Assembly: GCA_003427395.1 (NCBI GenBank)
Contig: BFEA01000391.1
Coordinates: 52,714 to 97,531 of the forward strand
DNA from: Chara braunii
Lineage: Eukaryota; Streptophyta; Charophyceae; Charales; Characeae
Direction: 5' to 3'
DNA: 44,818 nucleotides
Made by a program: the position numbers and the translations under genes. The notes below the pieces were generated by a model. That model did not search any database, was not told where the DNA came from, and saw only the letters and a list, made by a program, of their open reading frames with translations. Shown piece after piece: positions 1-9,589 of this stretch (position 1 is its first letter; each line of letters starts with the position of its first letter).

Positions 1-127
1 GTTAGGGGGCTGCGCCACAACATTATTATTATTATTATTTACTATTTCTCTCCTGCTGGAGCAGCAGCTTTGCAGCAGCTCAAGATTTCCCCCTGGCTAG
101 GGGGCTGTGTGACTGCGGCAGTAGGGT

Positions 128-242
128 GGCTGATCAAGATCTCAGCCAACCCTAGATCCTCATTATCATCCATCAGGGTATGCTCACACAGCACACCCTC
201 GATCTGCAAAGTTGCAACTAGGGGCTGATCAAGATCTCAGCC
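128..242. repeat. 20-bp direct repeat, 95 bp apart
   Basis: The 20-mer GGCTGATCAAGATCTCAGCC occurs at 128-147 and again at 223-242. It contains TGATCA and AGATCT palindromes. No coding frame is convincing around it. It may belong to the terminal or leader DNA of the downstream retroelement, but no matching copy was found on the far side of that element. Confidence 0.7.
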
Positions 243-279
243 CCCCCACCATCCTCCAATTGGTTGGCTGCAGCGAAGG

Positions 280-338
280 CCAAGACCCTCTTGGTCTTGG
301 TATACCTTGTGCCCTTGGAGACACCAAGGGCCAGGTAT
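280..338. other. Two adjacent short hairpins
   Basis: The first hairpin is CCAAGAC/GTCTTGG at 280-286 and 294-300. The second has the stem GCCCTTGG (311-318) / CCAAGGGC (324-331) around the loop AGACA, with an outer ATACCT/AGGTAT pair at 302-307 and 333-338. All arms are exact reverse complements. Function is unknown. Confidence 0.6.
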
Positions 339-394
339 CATCTCTCTCTCCCCTTTTCTTTCCCCCACCTTCCACTGCCTCTCTCCCCTCCTCT

Positions 395-1020
395 TTTTGC
401 CTTCCCCACCCCACCTTTTCTCCCACTAACCACTATCTTACCCTCTTTTCTTCATTTCTTTTCTTTTCTCTCCTCCTTCTTTGCTCTTAGTTTCTTGATC
501 ACTCTCCATCTTTCCCCATCCTCTTTCTCTCCCATTCTCTCACCCTCCTCTCCCCCAACTGCCACCACATCATCCCCCCACCTTCCACTCCATCTTTCTC
601 TCCTCCTTTTATCTTCCCCACCCCACCTTTTCTCCCACTAACCACTATCTTACCCTCTTTTCTTCATTTCTTTTCTTTTCTCTCCTCCTTCTTTGCTCTT
701 AGTTTCTTGATCACTCTCCATCTTTCCCCATCCTCTTTCTCTCCCATTCTCTCACCCTCCTCTCCCCCAACTGCCACCACATCATCCCCCCACCTTCCAC
801 TCCATCTTTCTCTCCTCCTTTTATCTTCCCCACCCCACCTTTTCTCCCACTAACCACTATCTTACCCTCTTTTCTTCATTTCTTTTCTTTTCTCTCCTCC
901 TTCTTTGCTCTTAGTTTCTTGATCACTCTCCATCTTTCCCCATCCTCTTTCTCTCCCATTCTCTCACCCTCCTCTCCCCCAACTGCCACCACATCATCCC
1001 CCCACCTTCCACTCCATCTT
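395..1020. repeat. 212-bp tandem repeat, three copies
   Basis: Three head-to-tail copies begin near 401, 613 and 825, so the period is exactly 212 bp. The third copy loses similarity after about 1020. The unit is strongly pyrimidine-rich on the plus strand (CTCC, TTTCTT and CCCCACC runs). Reading frames through it are S/P/L-rich low complexity and not genes. The near identity of the copies suggests recent local duplication. Confidence 0.9.
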
Positions 1021-1282
1021 TTTCCCTCTCACTCCTATTTCTTTCTTCTCTCCATCACTTTCTCATCCCCCCTTCCCCCCCTACTTCAAATTTTTCTGTT
1101 TTTCTTTTTTCTATCTCCTTTTTTATTTATATATATATATATTTTTCCAAAAATTTGAATTATCTTCTTCCCCTCCTTCTTTTCTCATTTTCTGATTTAT
1201 TTTTTTTATTTTTCTATTTATTCTGAAAATTTGATTTTTTTTACGGCAACCCTAAATCTGATTAGGTGTTCGTCTTTACTAC
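1020..1282. other. Pyrimidine- and AT-rich spacer, no gene
   Basis: Continues the pyrimidine-rich strand bias and includes a short (TA)n stretch near 1128-1141. No gene, RNA or element end was recognised. Confidence 0.5.
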
Positions 1283-1457
1283 TTTCGGCACACGTTTTGA
1301 CCCCGTGGGGGTAACAAAGTGCTGCCGAAATTTTCTGTTTTTTCTTCCACTTAGTCTTCTCGGCACACTTCGACCCCATGGGGGTAACGAAATGCTGCCG
1401 GAATTTTTGACAAATCAGATACTTCATTTCTCCCTACCTCCTCACCCACGTATTTAC

Positions 1458-1500
<43 letters not shown>

Positions 1501-1601
1501 TTATTATTTGCGGCATCTTGAAACCTAGTGTGCTCACCTTGGTCTCTCCTTTCCCCTTGGCACATTCTTGATCCCATGGGGGGTAGGGAACTGCTGCCGA
1601 A
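1283..1601. repeat. Three dispersed copies of a ~45-nt nested hairpin
   Basis: Copies lie at 1283-1330, 1361-1400 and about 1557-1601. Each is bounded by an inverted pair (TTTCGGCA/TGCCGAAA in copy 1, CGGCA/TGCCG in copy 2, degraded in copy 3). Each has an internal CCCC-(A/G)T-GGGG palindrome in the middle. Between copies 2 and 3 lies a TTTA microsatellite. Confidence 0.65.
1451..1507. repeat. (TTTA)n microsatellite
   Basis: About fourteen uninterrupted TTTA units. It gives a spurious repetitive open frame on the plus strand. Confidence 0.9.
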
Positions 1602-1803
1602 AATTTCCAAAAAAATAAATACTGTTTCTCTCTTCATATTTTGTTTACTTGTTTCTTTAAATATTTCTCTTATTTATTTTCTTTTCTTTTTCTCTCGAAA
1701 TGTCACTGTTTATTTATTTTCCTCCCGCCTCCCCCCCCTAAGCTTCCTATTTTATTTTCTTGATCAGGTCACCGGTACTGTACCCTAACCACTCAAACTC
1801 CGG

Positions 1804-1840
1804 TTAGGGTTTTCTTAGGGTTTTTGTAGGGTTTTGGGTT
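1804..1840 (+). promoter_or_regulatory. Two telo-box motifs upstream of E1 gag
   Basis: TTAGGGTTT occurs at 1804-1812 and 1815-1823, followed by TAGGGTTTT. Its complement AAACCCTAA is the plant telo-box known from promoters and leaders; degenerate telomere repeats look the same. The site is about 200 bp before the E1 gag start, so a role in E1 transcription is possible but inferred. Confidence 0.4.
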
Positions 1841-2026
1841 CTTAAAAACCCCCCTACTTACCCGTCGTCTTCGGGCACCCTGGACCCGAACCACCCCTCC
1901 CCCTTTGACGGCGCCCGCACTAGCCTTGCTAGCGTCGTTCGCCGCTTTCTACCGCGGACTTTCCCCTACGCCCTCCGCTCACGCGGACCTCTTCTGGCCC
2001 CCTCCAGTCCGGTTCGTCATCTCCCC

Positions 2027-2797
2027 ATGGCCGACGGTGTGGTACACGCCGCCGACACGGCGATGACCACGGCATCGGGCTCCACACCCGTGCCGGCGGA
2101 CCAGGGCCATCAGCCCCAGGGGGATCTGCACACCCTCCTCACCTCCCTCCTTGCGCCCATCCAGGCGCAACTCGCGACGCTCGTGCCCTTACCCAGGGAC
2201 CATCAGCGTATGCGGGCCCTTCTTCACCCCGCCTCCTCCTCCCAGGCCCAGCGTACTGGTTACGCCTCCTCCTCCTCTCACGACACTTCCCAGCGCCGTT
2301 CCCCTTTTCGCGATCGCCCCCGCCGTTCCACGCAGCAGGGCTGCCACTTCTTGCGCCGCTTGAGCGCGCTCGAGTATGGTGAGCAGGACGCTGGTGCCCC
2401 GCTGTCACCAGAGGGTGACCATAGTGCCGACCTCGACCTCGGCGAGGCCGTCCACCACCACCTGGAGGACCCTACTCTCCCTATGGCTGGTCGCCTCCAG
2501 CTCATTCTCTCCACCCTTTCTCGGGCACGCAGCCGCCCTGGTCACGCTGGCGCATCGCCCCCCGAGGTCCCTCAGGAGGACCTCCCTCAGGACTTTGTCC
2601 CTCCTCGCGGTGTCCTTTCCGCTCAGGAGCGAGCGACTATTTTGGGTCGGCGTGGGTGTTTGCGTTGCGGCTTGGACGGTCATACCCCCTCGCGGTGCCC
2701 TTACACTACCGCCCTCGACCGCCACTACGCTGACCTTTCCCGCCAGCGTCGTGCTTCGTCCCCCCCCAGCGCCTCGCATCCCCGCGGTGCCTCCTAG
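2027..2797 (+). CDS. gag: E1 Gag-like protein with one CCHC zinc knuckle
   Basis: An open frame of 256 codons starts with the first ATG in a C-rich context. Residues 211-224 form a CX2CX4HX4C zinc knuckle (CLRCGLDGHTPSRC), the nucleic-acid-binding signature of retroelement nucleocapsids. The N-terminal part is rich in S, P, R and H and shows no obvious capsid fold, so the protein is short for a gypsy Gag and may have lost or diverged its capsid domain. It ends with TAG at 2795. Pol is in the -1 frame and overlaps from 2734, and a run of eight C (2760-2767) lies in the overlap. This is the only E1 frame with no internal stop. Confidence 0.75.
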   Translation: MADGVVHAADTAMTTASGSTPVPADQGHQPQGDLHTLLTSLLAPIQAQLATLVPLPRDHQRMRALLHPASSSQAQRTGYASSSSHDTSQRRSPFRDRPRRSTQQGCHFLRRLSALEYGEQDAGAPLSPEGDHSADLDLGEAVHHHLEDPTLPMAGRLQLILSTLSRARSRPGHAGASPPEVPQEDLPQDFVPPRGVLSAQERATILGRRGCLRCGLDGHTPSRCPYTTALDRHYADLSRQRRASSPPSASHPRGAS

Positions 2798-3228
2798 CCA
2801 CGGTGCATTGTACACCTGCGCCCTCCTCAGTAGTCGGCTTCCCAACATGTCTTTCGCGGTTCGCCCCTCTCGGTACAGGAGCTGAGGTATCGCAGGACTC
2901 GACAGAGTGTACTCAGCCCTCTGTCGCAGTACCATTTGTGCCTCCGCAGACCACCGTCTCCCCTCCTTCCCCGCCACGACTACCGACGCGTCGAGCCATT
3001 CGCTCAGCCCGTTGCAGCAAGCAGCTCGCTACTCACGAGGACGTTGTGTCCTCTCTTCTGGACTTGAGCATGCTCCAGGCTCGTCAGCAGCGACTCACCC
3101 TCCATGTCGCTGCACTGCGTCGCCTTCTCGCCATCCTCTCTGACCCTGATCGCACCCTCCCGATCATCCCAGTACGACTCGGGACCTCCACGAGGGTGTA
3201 CTCAGCGTTGTGGGATTCCGGTTCTTAG
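2734..3228 (+). pseudogene. pol: E1 pol segment 1: Gag-Pol linker and start of protease
   Basis: This frame opens after a TGA at 2731, in the -1 register to gag. It has no good ATG of its own, so translation would need frameshifting or fusion. The C-terminal end reads into the aspartic protease active site D-S-G (3214-3222), then meets TAG at 3226-3228. Family members usually have an ordinary residue there, so CAG to TAG is the likely cause. The preceding ~100 residues are a low-complexity linker. Confidence 0.8.
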
Positions 3229-4128
3229 GGCAACTTCATTCACCCACGCGTGGTGAAAGAAGCCTGCTTACCCACGACAGGGTCTCCGACTCCCATCTCC
3301 GTCACCCTAGGGGATGACAAGACCCAGCGCTTCTTCGATCAGACGGTCACCGACCTCCCTTTCTTCCTCACTCTCGAGCCGACCGATCGTTCCCGGGCGT
3401 CTCGTCGCCACCGCTCCTCTGCACATTTCGATGTGATGGAGACGGGGTACGACTTCATTCTCGACATTCCGTGGTCTCGTCGGTTCCGCAGCACCGAGGC
3501 CGATTGGGCGACCAACACTCTCGTTCTCAAAACGAAATGTGGACAGACGTATCGCGTACCTTTCATAGGTACCACCGCGACACCACGCCCCGATCCTCCT
3601 CCCCCGGAGCCTTCCGTGCCCACACCATCTCCTTCTATCACTGTCACCTCGCCTCGGCAGTTCGCCCACTTCATCCGACAGGACGACGTCACTTTTTGTA
3701 TGGTAAACGTGACGGATCTCTTACACTATGATCCACCCTGTCCCGACGCCGAGCTCATCCCCCTGGAGCCAGATCCTCCTCCTATCTCCATGACTCGCAT
3801 CTCTACTTCCGTCCCTCCGCTGTCCGTCGAGTTCACCCCGCCGTCGCGCGCTGACGCTGACGCTGAGGAACTCGCACGATATACAGCTGTCCTGGAGCCC
3901 GCAGTTCGTGACCTCATCCGAGAGTACCACGACATTTTCCCATCGTCGTTCTCGTACGCCGGCATCCCACGGATGCGCAATGTCGAGCACTCCATTCAGC
4001 TTGTGTCTGACTATCGTGTTCACCACCAGGCACCCTACAGACTCTCGATCCCCAAGGCCACCGAGCTTAAGCGTAAGCTTGAGGAGCTCCTAAGACTGGG
4101 TTTCATTAAACCCAGCAACTCCCCGTGA
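3229..4128 (+). pseudogene. pol: E1 pol segment 2: rest of protease and RT N-terminus
   Basis: The same frame continues after the stop with GNFIHP, the usual follow-on of a retropepsin active site. The flap region follows, then a P/S/T-rich linker (about 3590-3850), then the start of reverse transcriptase. LSIPKATELKRKLEELLRLG (about 4040-4099) is the typical primer-side RT entry ending in the S-x-S-P motif. TGA at 4126-4128 interrupts exactly where aromatic residues (W or Y) stand in relatives, so TGG to TGA is likely. Confidence 0.85.
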
Positions 4129-5448
4129 GGTGCACCCGTCCTCTTTGCTCGCAAAGCGGATGAAACTCTTCATCTCTGCATCGACTACCGCAGTCTCAAC
4201 CGCTACACGGTTAAGAACAACTACCCCATGCCTCGTTCCGATGAGTTATTCGACCGCCTAGCAGGCGACCGCTTCTTTACGAAGATTGATCTTCGTAGTG
4301 GTTACCATCAGATCCGCGTCGCTGCAGCCGACCAGCAGAAGACCGCGTTCCGATCGCGCTTCGGCCATTACGAGTTTATGGTGATGCCATTCAGCCTCAC
4401 CAACGCACCCGCTACCTTCCACACGGCGATGAACGACATCTCCAGGGACATCCTGGAGCAGTACGTTCTCGTCTACCTCGACGATATCTTGGTCTACAGT
4501 CGTACCCTTGAGGAGCACCTCAGACACCTCCGCGACGTCCTTGACCGCTTGCGCAGACATGGCTTCTACGCCAAGCTAAGCAAGTGTCGCTTTGCCCAGC
4601 ACAAAGTGGATTTCTTAGGACACTACGTGTCTGACCAGGGTCTCCACATGGACGACGCGAAGATCACTGCTATTGCAGAGTGGCCTGCCCCCACATCCGC
4701 CAAGCAGCTTCGCAGCTTCCTAGGTCTGACCAGCTACTATAGTAACTTCATCCGGGGATATGCTAGGTATTCCTACGTACTTACCTCCACCCTCCTCCGG
4801 AAGAACCCACCCTGGGCCTGGACACCCCTCCACAAGGACGCCTTCCGCGCCCTCAAGAAGGCGGTGACATGCACACCGGTTCTTCACCTACCCGAATTTG
4901 ATCTCCCTTTTATCCTTACCACCGATGCGTCAGACTTTGCTGTAGGAGCAGTGCTTTCTCAGGTTTTCCCCTCCTCCCCTGATTCCTCTCATCCTCGTAT
5001 TCCTCTCTTCCCACTGCCTACCCCTACCACTGCTTCCCGACTTACGCCTACTCGTACAGCTACTGACGAGCCTTCTTTTGACTATTCTCCTACCATCGTC
5101 GAGGACGGCACTGTCGAGTCTCGCTCAGGTGATTGTCTGATAGCCTTCTACTCCCGTCAGCTCCTGGTCGCCGAGATAAACTACACCGCTGATGAACGTG
5201 AGGTTCTCGCAGTAGTTTATGCCGCTCGGCACTGGCGTCACTACCTGCACGGCGCACCATTCACGGTGCGCACGGACAACTCTGTTGTCCAGGCTTTTCT
5301 GACAAAACCGAAGCTCACTCCTCGACAGGCTCGCTGGTGGCGCGACCTATCCGAGTTTAGTTTCACCACTGAGCACATCAAGGGTGACACTAATCGGGTC
5401 GCAGATGCCTTATCCCGGCGCCCTGACCACGACCGGGAGCAGATCTAG
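4129..5448 (+). pseudogene. pol: E1 pol segment 3: reverse transcriptase and RNase H
   Basis: RT motifs appear in order: GAPVLFARK, CIDYRSLN, KIDLRSGYHQI (first catalytic Asp), MPFSLTNAP and the YLDD catalytic box at 4474-4485, then the connection (LGLTSYYSNFI). RNase H begins at TTDASDFAVGAVLSQ. It is then interrupted by about 50 S/P/T-rich residues (about 4965-5140) before resuming with AFYSRQ and the TDN motif. It ends with ADALSRR and TAG at 5446. In MPFSLTNAP a Ser stands where Gly is usual, consistent with a further G to A change. YLDD itself is preserved. Confidence 0.93.
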
Positions 5449-5970
5449 CTCTCTTTCATCTCGGTCACCACCGTCCAGCACTCGGTGATCGACGAGTTTT
5501 GCACTCAGTACCGCCACTGCCCCGACTATCGCGACATCCACGCGACCCTCCGGAGTGGCAAGACCGTATCGAACTACTCTCTCGGAGACAACGGTCTTGT
5601 GTACTGGCACGGTTCACAAGGCACCAGAGAGCCCCGTATTTGCGTTCCCTCCACTGGACAGCTACGTGTCCGAGCAGTAGCAGAGTTCCATGACCAGGCA
5701 GCCGCCGGTCATATGGGCTTCCACAAGACGTTGGCTCGTGTGAACCGCCTGTACGTCTGGCCGAAGTGCAAGGACTTTGTGAAGGACTACGTCGCAGAGT
5801 GTCCTACCTGTCAGGAGGTGAACAGTGCGAACCACCTACCTTATGGTTTGCTCCAGCCTCTTCCTATCCCTGAGGGTCGTTGGCAGTCCATCTCGATGGA
5901 CTTTATCGGTCCTCTTCGTCCACCGACCCCCCGCGGTCATGATGCTATCCTGGTCGTCGTCGACCACTTC
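5449..5970 (+). pseudogene. pol: E1 pol segment 4: integrase zinc domain and core start
   Basis: The frame continues after the TAG. The HHCC zinc-binding domain is visible (EFHDQAAAGHMG then CPTCQEV, about 5689-5820). It is followed by the start of the catalytic core with the first Asp in SMDFIGPL (about 5895-5918). Reading frame is lost near 5967-5972, at DHF. Relatives have about one more codon here, so a small deletion (net two bases) fits. The frame then runs off to an unrelated TGA at 6016. Confidence 0.88.
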
Positions 5971-6250
5971 GAAGCGTGCACGCTTTGTTCTGTGCCGCTA
6001 TGCCATCAGTGTACGTGAGGTCGCCTACATCGTGTTTGACCGAGTCGTGCGTGACCACGTCTTACCTCTGAGCATCATATCGGACCGTGACCCGCGCTTT
6101 ACTAGCCGATTCTGGCGACGACTCCACGAGGTGTACGGCACTCAGCTGCGCTTCTCCTCGTCTTACCATCCTCAGACTGATGGTCAGACCGAGATCACGA
6201 ACAGGACTCTCGGAGATATCCTCCGAAAGATCGTTCGTGACGACCAGTAG
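5971..6250 (+). pseudogene. pol: E1 pol segment 5: integrase catalytic core
   Basis: The coding continues in the next frame with KRARFVLC. The second catalytic Asp is in ISDRDPRF (about 6079-6102). The catalytic Glu is in HPQTDGQTEITNRTL (Glu at 6191-6193). The D-D-E triad is therefore intact across the frameshift. The segment ends in two adjacent stops, TAG TGA at 6248-6253, where Q-W is usual in the family. Both are single transitions. Confidence 0.9.
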
Positions 6251-6253
6251 TGA

Positions 6254-7156
6254 GATCTCCATCTTGCCCACGCGGAGATAGCCTACAACCACGCCGTCTC
6301 GCCAGCTACGGGGATGTCGCCTGACTATTGCGACCTCGGCTATCACCCTCGTGTTCTCGCGGACTTCCTTCGACCGTCACAGATGCACCCCGACACGAGT
6401 TGTTCCGCGCTGGATGATTGGGTTGCACACATGACGTCGATCATGAAGACCGCACATGAGCACATAGCCGCTTCCCAGACTCGCATGACGGCACGTGCAA
6501 ACCGAGCGAGGATGGATTATCCATTCAAAGTCGGTGACGATGTGCTTATCGACGCCTGCCACTTACAGCTCGAAGCGGACACGCTTCGCAAGTCTCGACG
6601 TCGCTTCTTTGGCCCATGCCGCATCCTCCAGGCCGTCGGTTCTGATACAGCATCTAGCCCGGTCAGCTTTCGTGTGAAGCTGCCCGATTACCTACGCCAG
6701 GCTCGTGTGCACGATATCTACCACGTCTCGTTACTGCATCCTTATCGCAGACCGTTTGAGCGTTTGGCCGGACGACCATACGAGCGCCCTCCACCCATCA
6801 TGGTGGACGGTCACGAGGAGTTCCTCGTTTCAGACATTATTGGTCGACGAGTGACCGACGACAACCCTCCCCACGTTGAGTATCTCGTACAGTGGAAGGG
6901 TTACCCTGATGAGGAGGCTACCTGGGAGCCCCTCGAGCACTTGCAGCACGCTCGCATGTTGGTGAGTGCCTATGACCGTGCTCGTCGTGCTAGGTTCACT
7001 GCTCCTCCTCAGCCCACTAACCCTCCTCCTTCTCCCCCAGCTGAGGAGACCGCTGAAGTCGAGCCTGCTCCATCTGAGGCAGACCTTCAGCAGCAGTCGG
7101 ATGCTTCTGTGCGTCCACAGCGCACTCATCGTCGTCATGCTCGATACGACGATTGA
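6254..7156 (+). pseudogene. pol: E1 pol segment 6: integrase C-terminus and chromodomain
   Basis: An open frame follows the double stop. It contains the integrase tail HAEIAYNHA, then the GPY/F-like module (HDIYHVSLLHPYRRP, about 6709-6753). A chromodomain lies at about 6800-6990, with YLVQWKGYPDEEATWEPLEH as its hallmark. Aromatic cage positions Y, W and W are present. In this family the chromodomain is known to steer integration to modified histones. The remaining ~60 residues are P/S-rich and end in a basic R/H-rich tail before TGA at 7154. Confidence 0.93.
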
Positions 7157-8740
7157 CTCTGACTTACCTTCGCACGCCCTTGACTTCTCAGTACTCCATC
7201 CACTCTAGTTTTGCTACTTCAGCTCGTCGACGTTGCGGCTCTTCCTCGACGACATTCCGGACTTCTCATCGTGGACGTCATCGGCAGCTTCATGGACTTC
7301 GTCACGATCAGCTCTGCCTACTTCAGACGTCATCACTCTCTTACCACTTTACCCTGTACATTACCCTTGTTGTGTCGCATGATGGTCTCCTTTTAGCCGG
7401 GTTCCTCTGAGTTGGGCTCTCCCTTGGTATACGCATAGGCATCGAGACCGTAGCGTTGCCCTGGCTTCCCATCTTACGGATGTAGCTCCGACTTCCCTCA
7501 CTTTAGGAGTCGTTTGCATGATTCGCTTACCCATCACTTTTTCTACCCTATGCCGGCCCTCACGCCCTAGTTAGGAAGCCCCGCATGCTTCATCTAGGTG
7601 CGCCCAGTATACCAGGCTCCCTTGTTCCCTTGCATGGTCGACCCTCCATAGCGGTCACCCCTTAGACGAGCTTTACCCGCCCTGATGGTCTATCTGTTAG
7701 GGTCAATGGTTCTGTTCGCTCCAAGTTCCCTACCTTCGTTGAGCCTGATGACATGTGTCTCCGTGTTATCTATGTGTGGATGCCCTTAGGAGTTTTCGAC
7801 CCCTAGGCTGCATTCGCCACCCTCAGAGACCATCCTACCCTTTGGTTTGCGACACACTCCTCCTCTGACATATGTTTGACTTGTTGTTGCTTGTTGCTCT
7901 CAGACGGAGGCTACTGCCTTTGACATTTCTAGGATTTAGTTGTTCTGTTTTTGTTGTTCTTAGGACTTATACACTAGTCAGCTGTCCCGAGACTGAGGCT
8001 ACTGCCTCCAACATTATAGGATCTAGTTGTCACTACTTTCTGCTTTCCTAGGACATGTATGCTAGTTAGTCGCTTCTGCTTTCCTAGGACATGTATGCTA
8101 GTTAGTTGCTTCTGCTTTTACTTAGGCTGTTAGATGTGACATTGCTGTTTTGTGACATCTTATATCCTAGGTTGCACCGCATGGACTCAGCATGGAGCTT
8201 GCTCCGCATCCTATACTACTCAGGTTTTCTTTTCTTTGGTAGAGTTCCGTTTCTTGGCGGAAGCGTGCTTGTATATAGGCGATCCATCACAGGCCGAGGA
8301 TCGTGTAGCGGACCTCTGGTGGGCCTGTGAGACCAGCTCCTTGGCCTGTTCTCACAGACCTGTGTTCTATTCGGGGGCAGTCCAGTTCAGTCCACTCCAG
8401 GCCGGTACCTCAGTCGGTGCCAGCCAGTCCAGTCCAGTCCGGTCAGTCCGCTGGGGTATACCACAACAGTTGTTTGTTTTCGTCCTCATTCTTGACTTGC
8501 ACATTTTGGAGTACGTGCGTTGGAGTCTTGCGTGGGGAGCTGCGTTGTGCCATCTCGCTCCCCTCTTCTTCCTCCATCTCCATCTCAGCCCAGGCGGAGC
8601 ACCACATCTGGTGGGTCCACTACAGCTATGGTGGATGGGTAAAGAAGATGGAGGAGAGAGGTGGTGTGAGGTGGTTGGCTATGGAGGATGGGTGAAGAAA
8701 GTGGAGGAGGAGAAAGATGCGCGGTGACCGATATCTCCCC
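7157..8740. other. E1 3' noncoding tail, possible LTR remnants
   Basis: No gene. It holds a TATA-like TATATA (8272-8277), a cluster of CAGTCC pentamer or hexamer units (about 8379-8452) and repeated GAGACTGAGGCTACTGCC-like phrases (about 7905-8030). A ~55-bp imperfect duplication lies around 8622-8712. It is in the expected place for polypurine tract and 3' LTR, but I could not match it to DNA upstream of gag. Confidence 0.4.
8041..8112. repeat. 36-bp tandem duplication
   Basis: Two adjacent 36-bp units, 8041-8076 and 8077-8112, differ at one base. Each contains CCTAGGACATGTATGCTAGT. More diverged relatives of the unit lie just upstream (about 7960-8035). Confidence 0.9.
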
Positions 8741-8879
8741 CTATTCTAAGTGTTCGGGTTCGTCTTCACTAAGTTATCCCTAGTCTCGGACTTCAAAAAG
8801 CTCACATTTGCAGCAATCAATCCTACAGCAGATATGCAGAAAACACAGACTTGCAAAAACACAGATTTCAAAAAACGGA

Positions 8880-8940
8880 GATTTTGCAGATTTTGCAGAT
8901 TTTGCTGATTTTACTGATTTTGCTGATTTCGCTGATTTTT
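8880..8940. repeat. 9-bp minisatellite (GATTTTGCW)n
   Basis: About seven units of a 9-mer, consensus GATTTTGC(A/T) with minor variants. On the plus strand the open frame reads as repeated D-F-A. It lies in what looks like a U3 or leader region upstream of the TATA-like site at 9059. Confidence 0.85.
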
Positions 8941-9058
8941 ATCGTTTTTGCCCAAGGAGGGAGGACCGAAAAACACAGGTTTGTGTTTCCTACCCCAAAC
9001 AACGTCAGAATCACTCCTAACCTGGTGGGCTCCCTGCCTGTACCCTGTGGAAGACCCC

Positions 9059-9122
9059 TATAAAATTGGGGGTGATTCCGTCGCCGTTTGCCCTTACTTG
9101 CCATTTTTGGGCGTCGTCCGGG
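9059..9122 (+). promoter_or_regulatory. Possible LTR promoter and primer-binding site
   Basis: TATAAAA at 9059-9065 is followed 42 bp later by TTGGGCGTCGTCCGGG (9107-9122). That sequence resembles the TGGCGxCGTxxxGGG primer-binding sites of plant gypsy elements. A gag-like ATG begins 50 bp further on, which is the expected layout of LTR, primer site and gag. The assignment is by resemblance only; the complementary tRNA was not identified. Confidence 0.4.
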
Positions 9123-9171
9123 TCTCAAGGCGAACATTTCGATAAAGTCTGTTTCTCGTTTTTGGGGAAAA

Positions 9172-9437
9172 ATGGACCCAGACGACCTACAGGTTCTGCA
9201 GTTCATCTGTGTATGCCTAGGATATGAGGTCTGAGAAGTCCCAGCCCTCATATATTTGGTTTGGCGGAATTGGCCTAAGCGCCTCCCGGTCCCATTGGCC
9301 CCTTTGTGCCTTTTTCGGACCGACCCGTGCTCCGGAGGTTGGCCATCGACTTTTCAGCAGCGACATCAACAGCTAGGGGTTTGGCTAGGCATCAACAGCA
9401 GCAGCAAGATTATTATGAACAGCAACAAAAATCGTAG
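9172..9437 (+). pseudogene. gag: Truncated retroelement gag start
   Basis: ATG at 9172 opens a frame starting MDPDDLQ and stopped by TGA at 9232. The same frame continues open past 9256, with VWRNWPKRLP. A second frame (9279-9437) stays open over 52 codons and ends in a Gln-rich tail (QQQQQDYYEQQQKS), which looks more like genuine coding than the first frame there. This suggests a frameshift near 9280. No capsid or knuckle motif is reached before the DNA passes towards satellite sequence. Position after a leader-like TATA and primer-site region supports gag. The family is unknown. Confidence 0.35.
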
Positions 9438-9589
9438 TAAAAGGAACAACATTTTTCCCTACCTCCTATTTAACGCGGTCGATTAGAGCACGGGGGCGGG
9501 GGGAAACAAGCGTGTTACAAATAGAGCACGAGGGAGAGTGAGACTAAACTTCAAACAGGCACATGGGTAGAGGAATGGTTACAACACTT

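Larger units (their letters stand above)
2027..7156 (+). mobile_element. E1: Ty3/gypsy chromovirus, degenerate internal region
   Basis: The gene order on the plus strand is Gag with CCHC knuckle, protease, reverse transcriptase, RNase H, integrase and C-terminal chromodomain, which is diagnostic of a Ty3/gypsy chromovirus. The coding strand is GC-rich compared with the flanks. Pol is interrupted by in-frame stops at 3226, 4126, 5446, 6248 and 6251 and by a frameshift near 5970. All five stops are explainable as CAG to TAG or TGG to TGA. LTRs were not delimited by eye: pyrimidine-rich DNA lies upstream and about 1.6 kb of noncoding DNA downstream. The element cannot make an intact Pol. Confidence 0.93.

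Noticed and set aside
264-1158. Ser/Pro/Leu-rich frames of 79-125 codons
   Set aside because: They come from the 212-bp pyrimidine-rich tandem repeat and are duplicated with it.
2405-2977. 190-codon minus-strand frame opposite E1 gag
   Set aside because: Antisense shadow of GC-rich gag with no recognisable domain.
1-8740. E1 LTR pair
   Set aside because: The phrases near 1262 (GTGTTCGTCTTTACTA) and 8748 (GTTCGGGTTCGTCTTCACTA) look alike, but the likeness does not extend, so I did not call LTRs.
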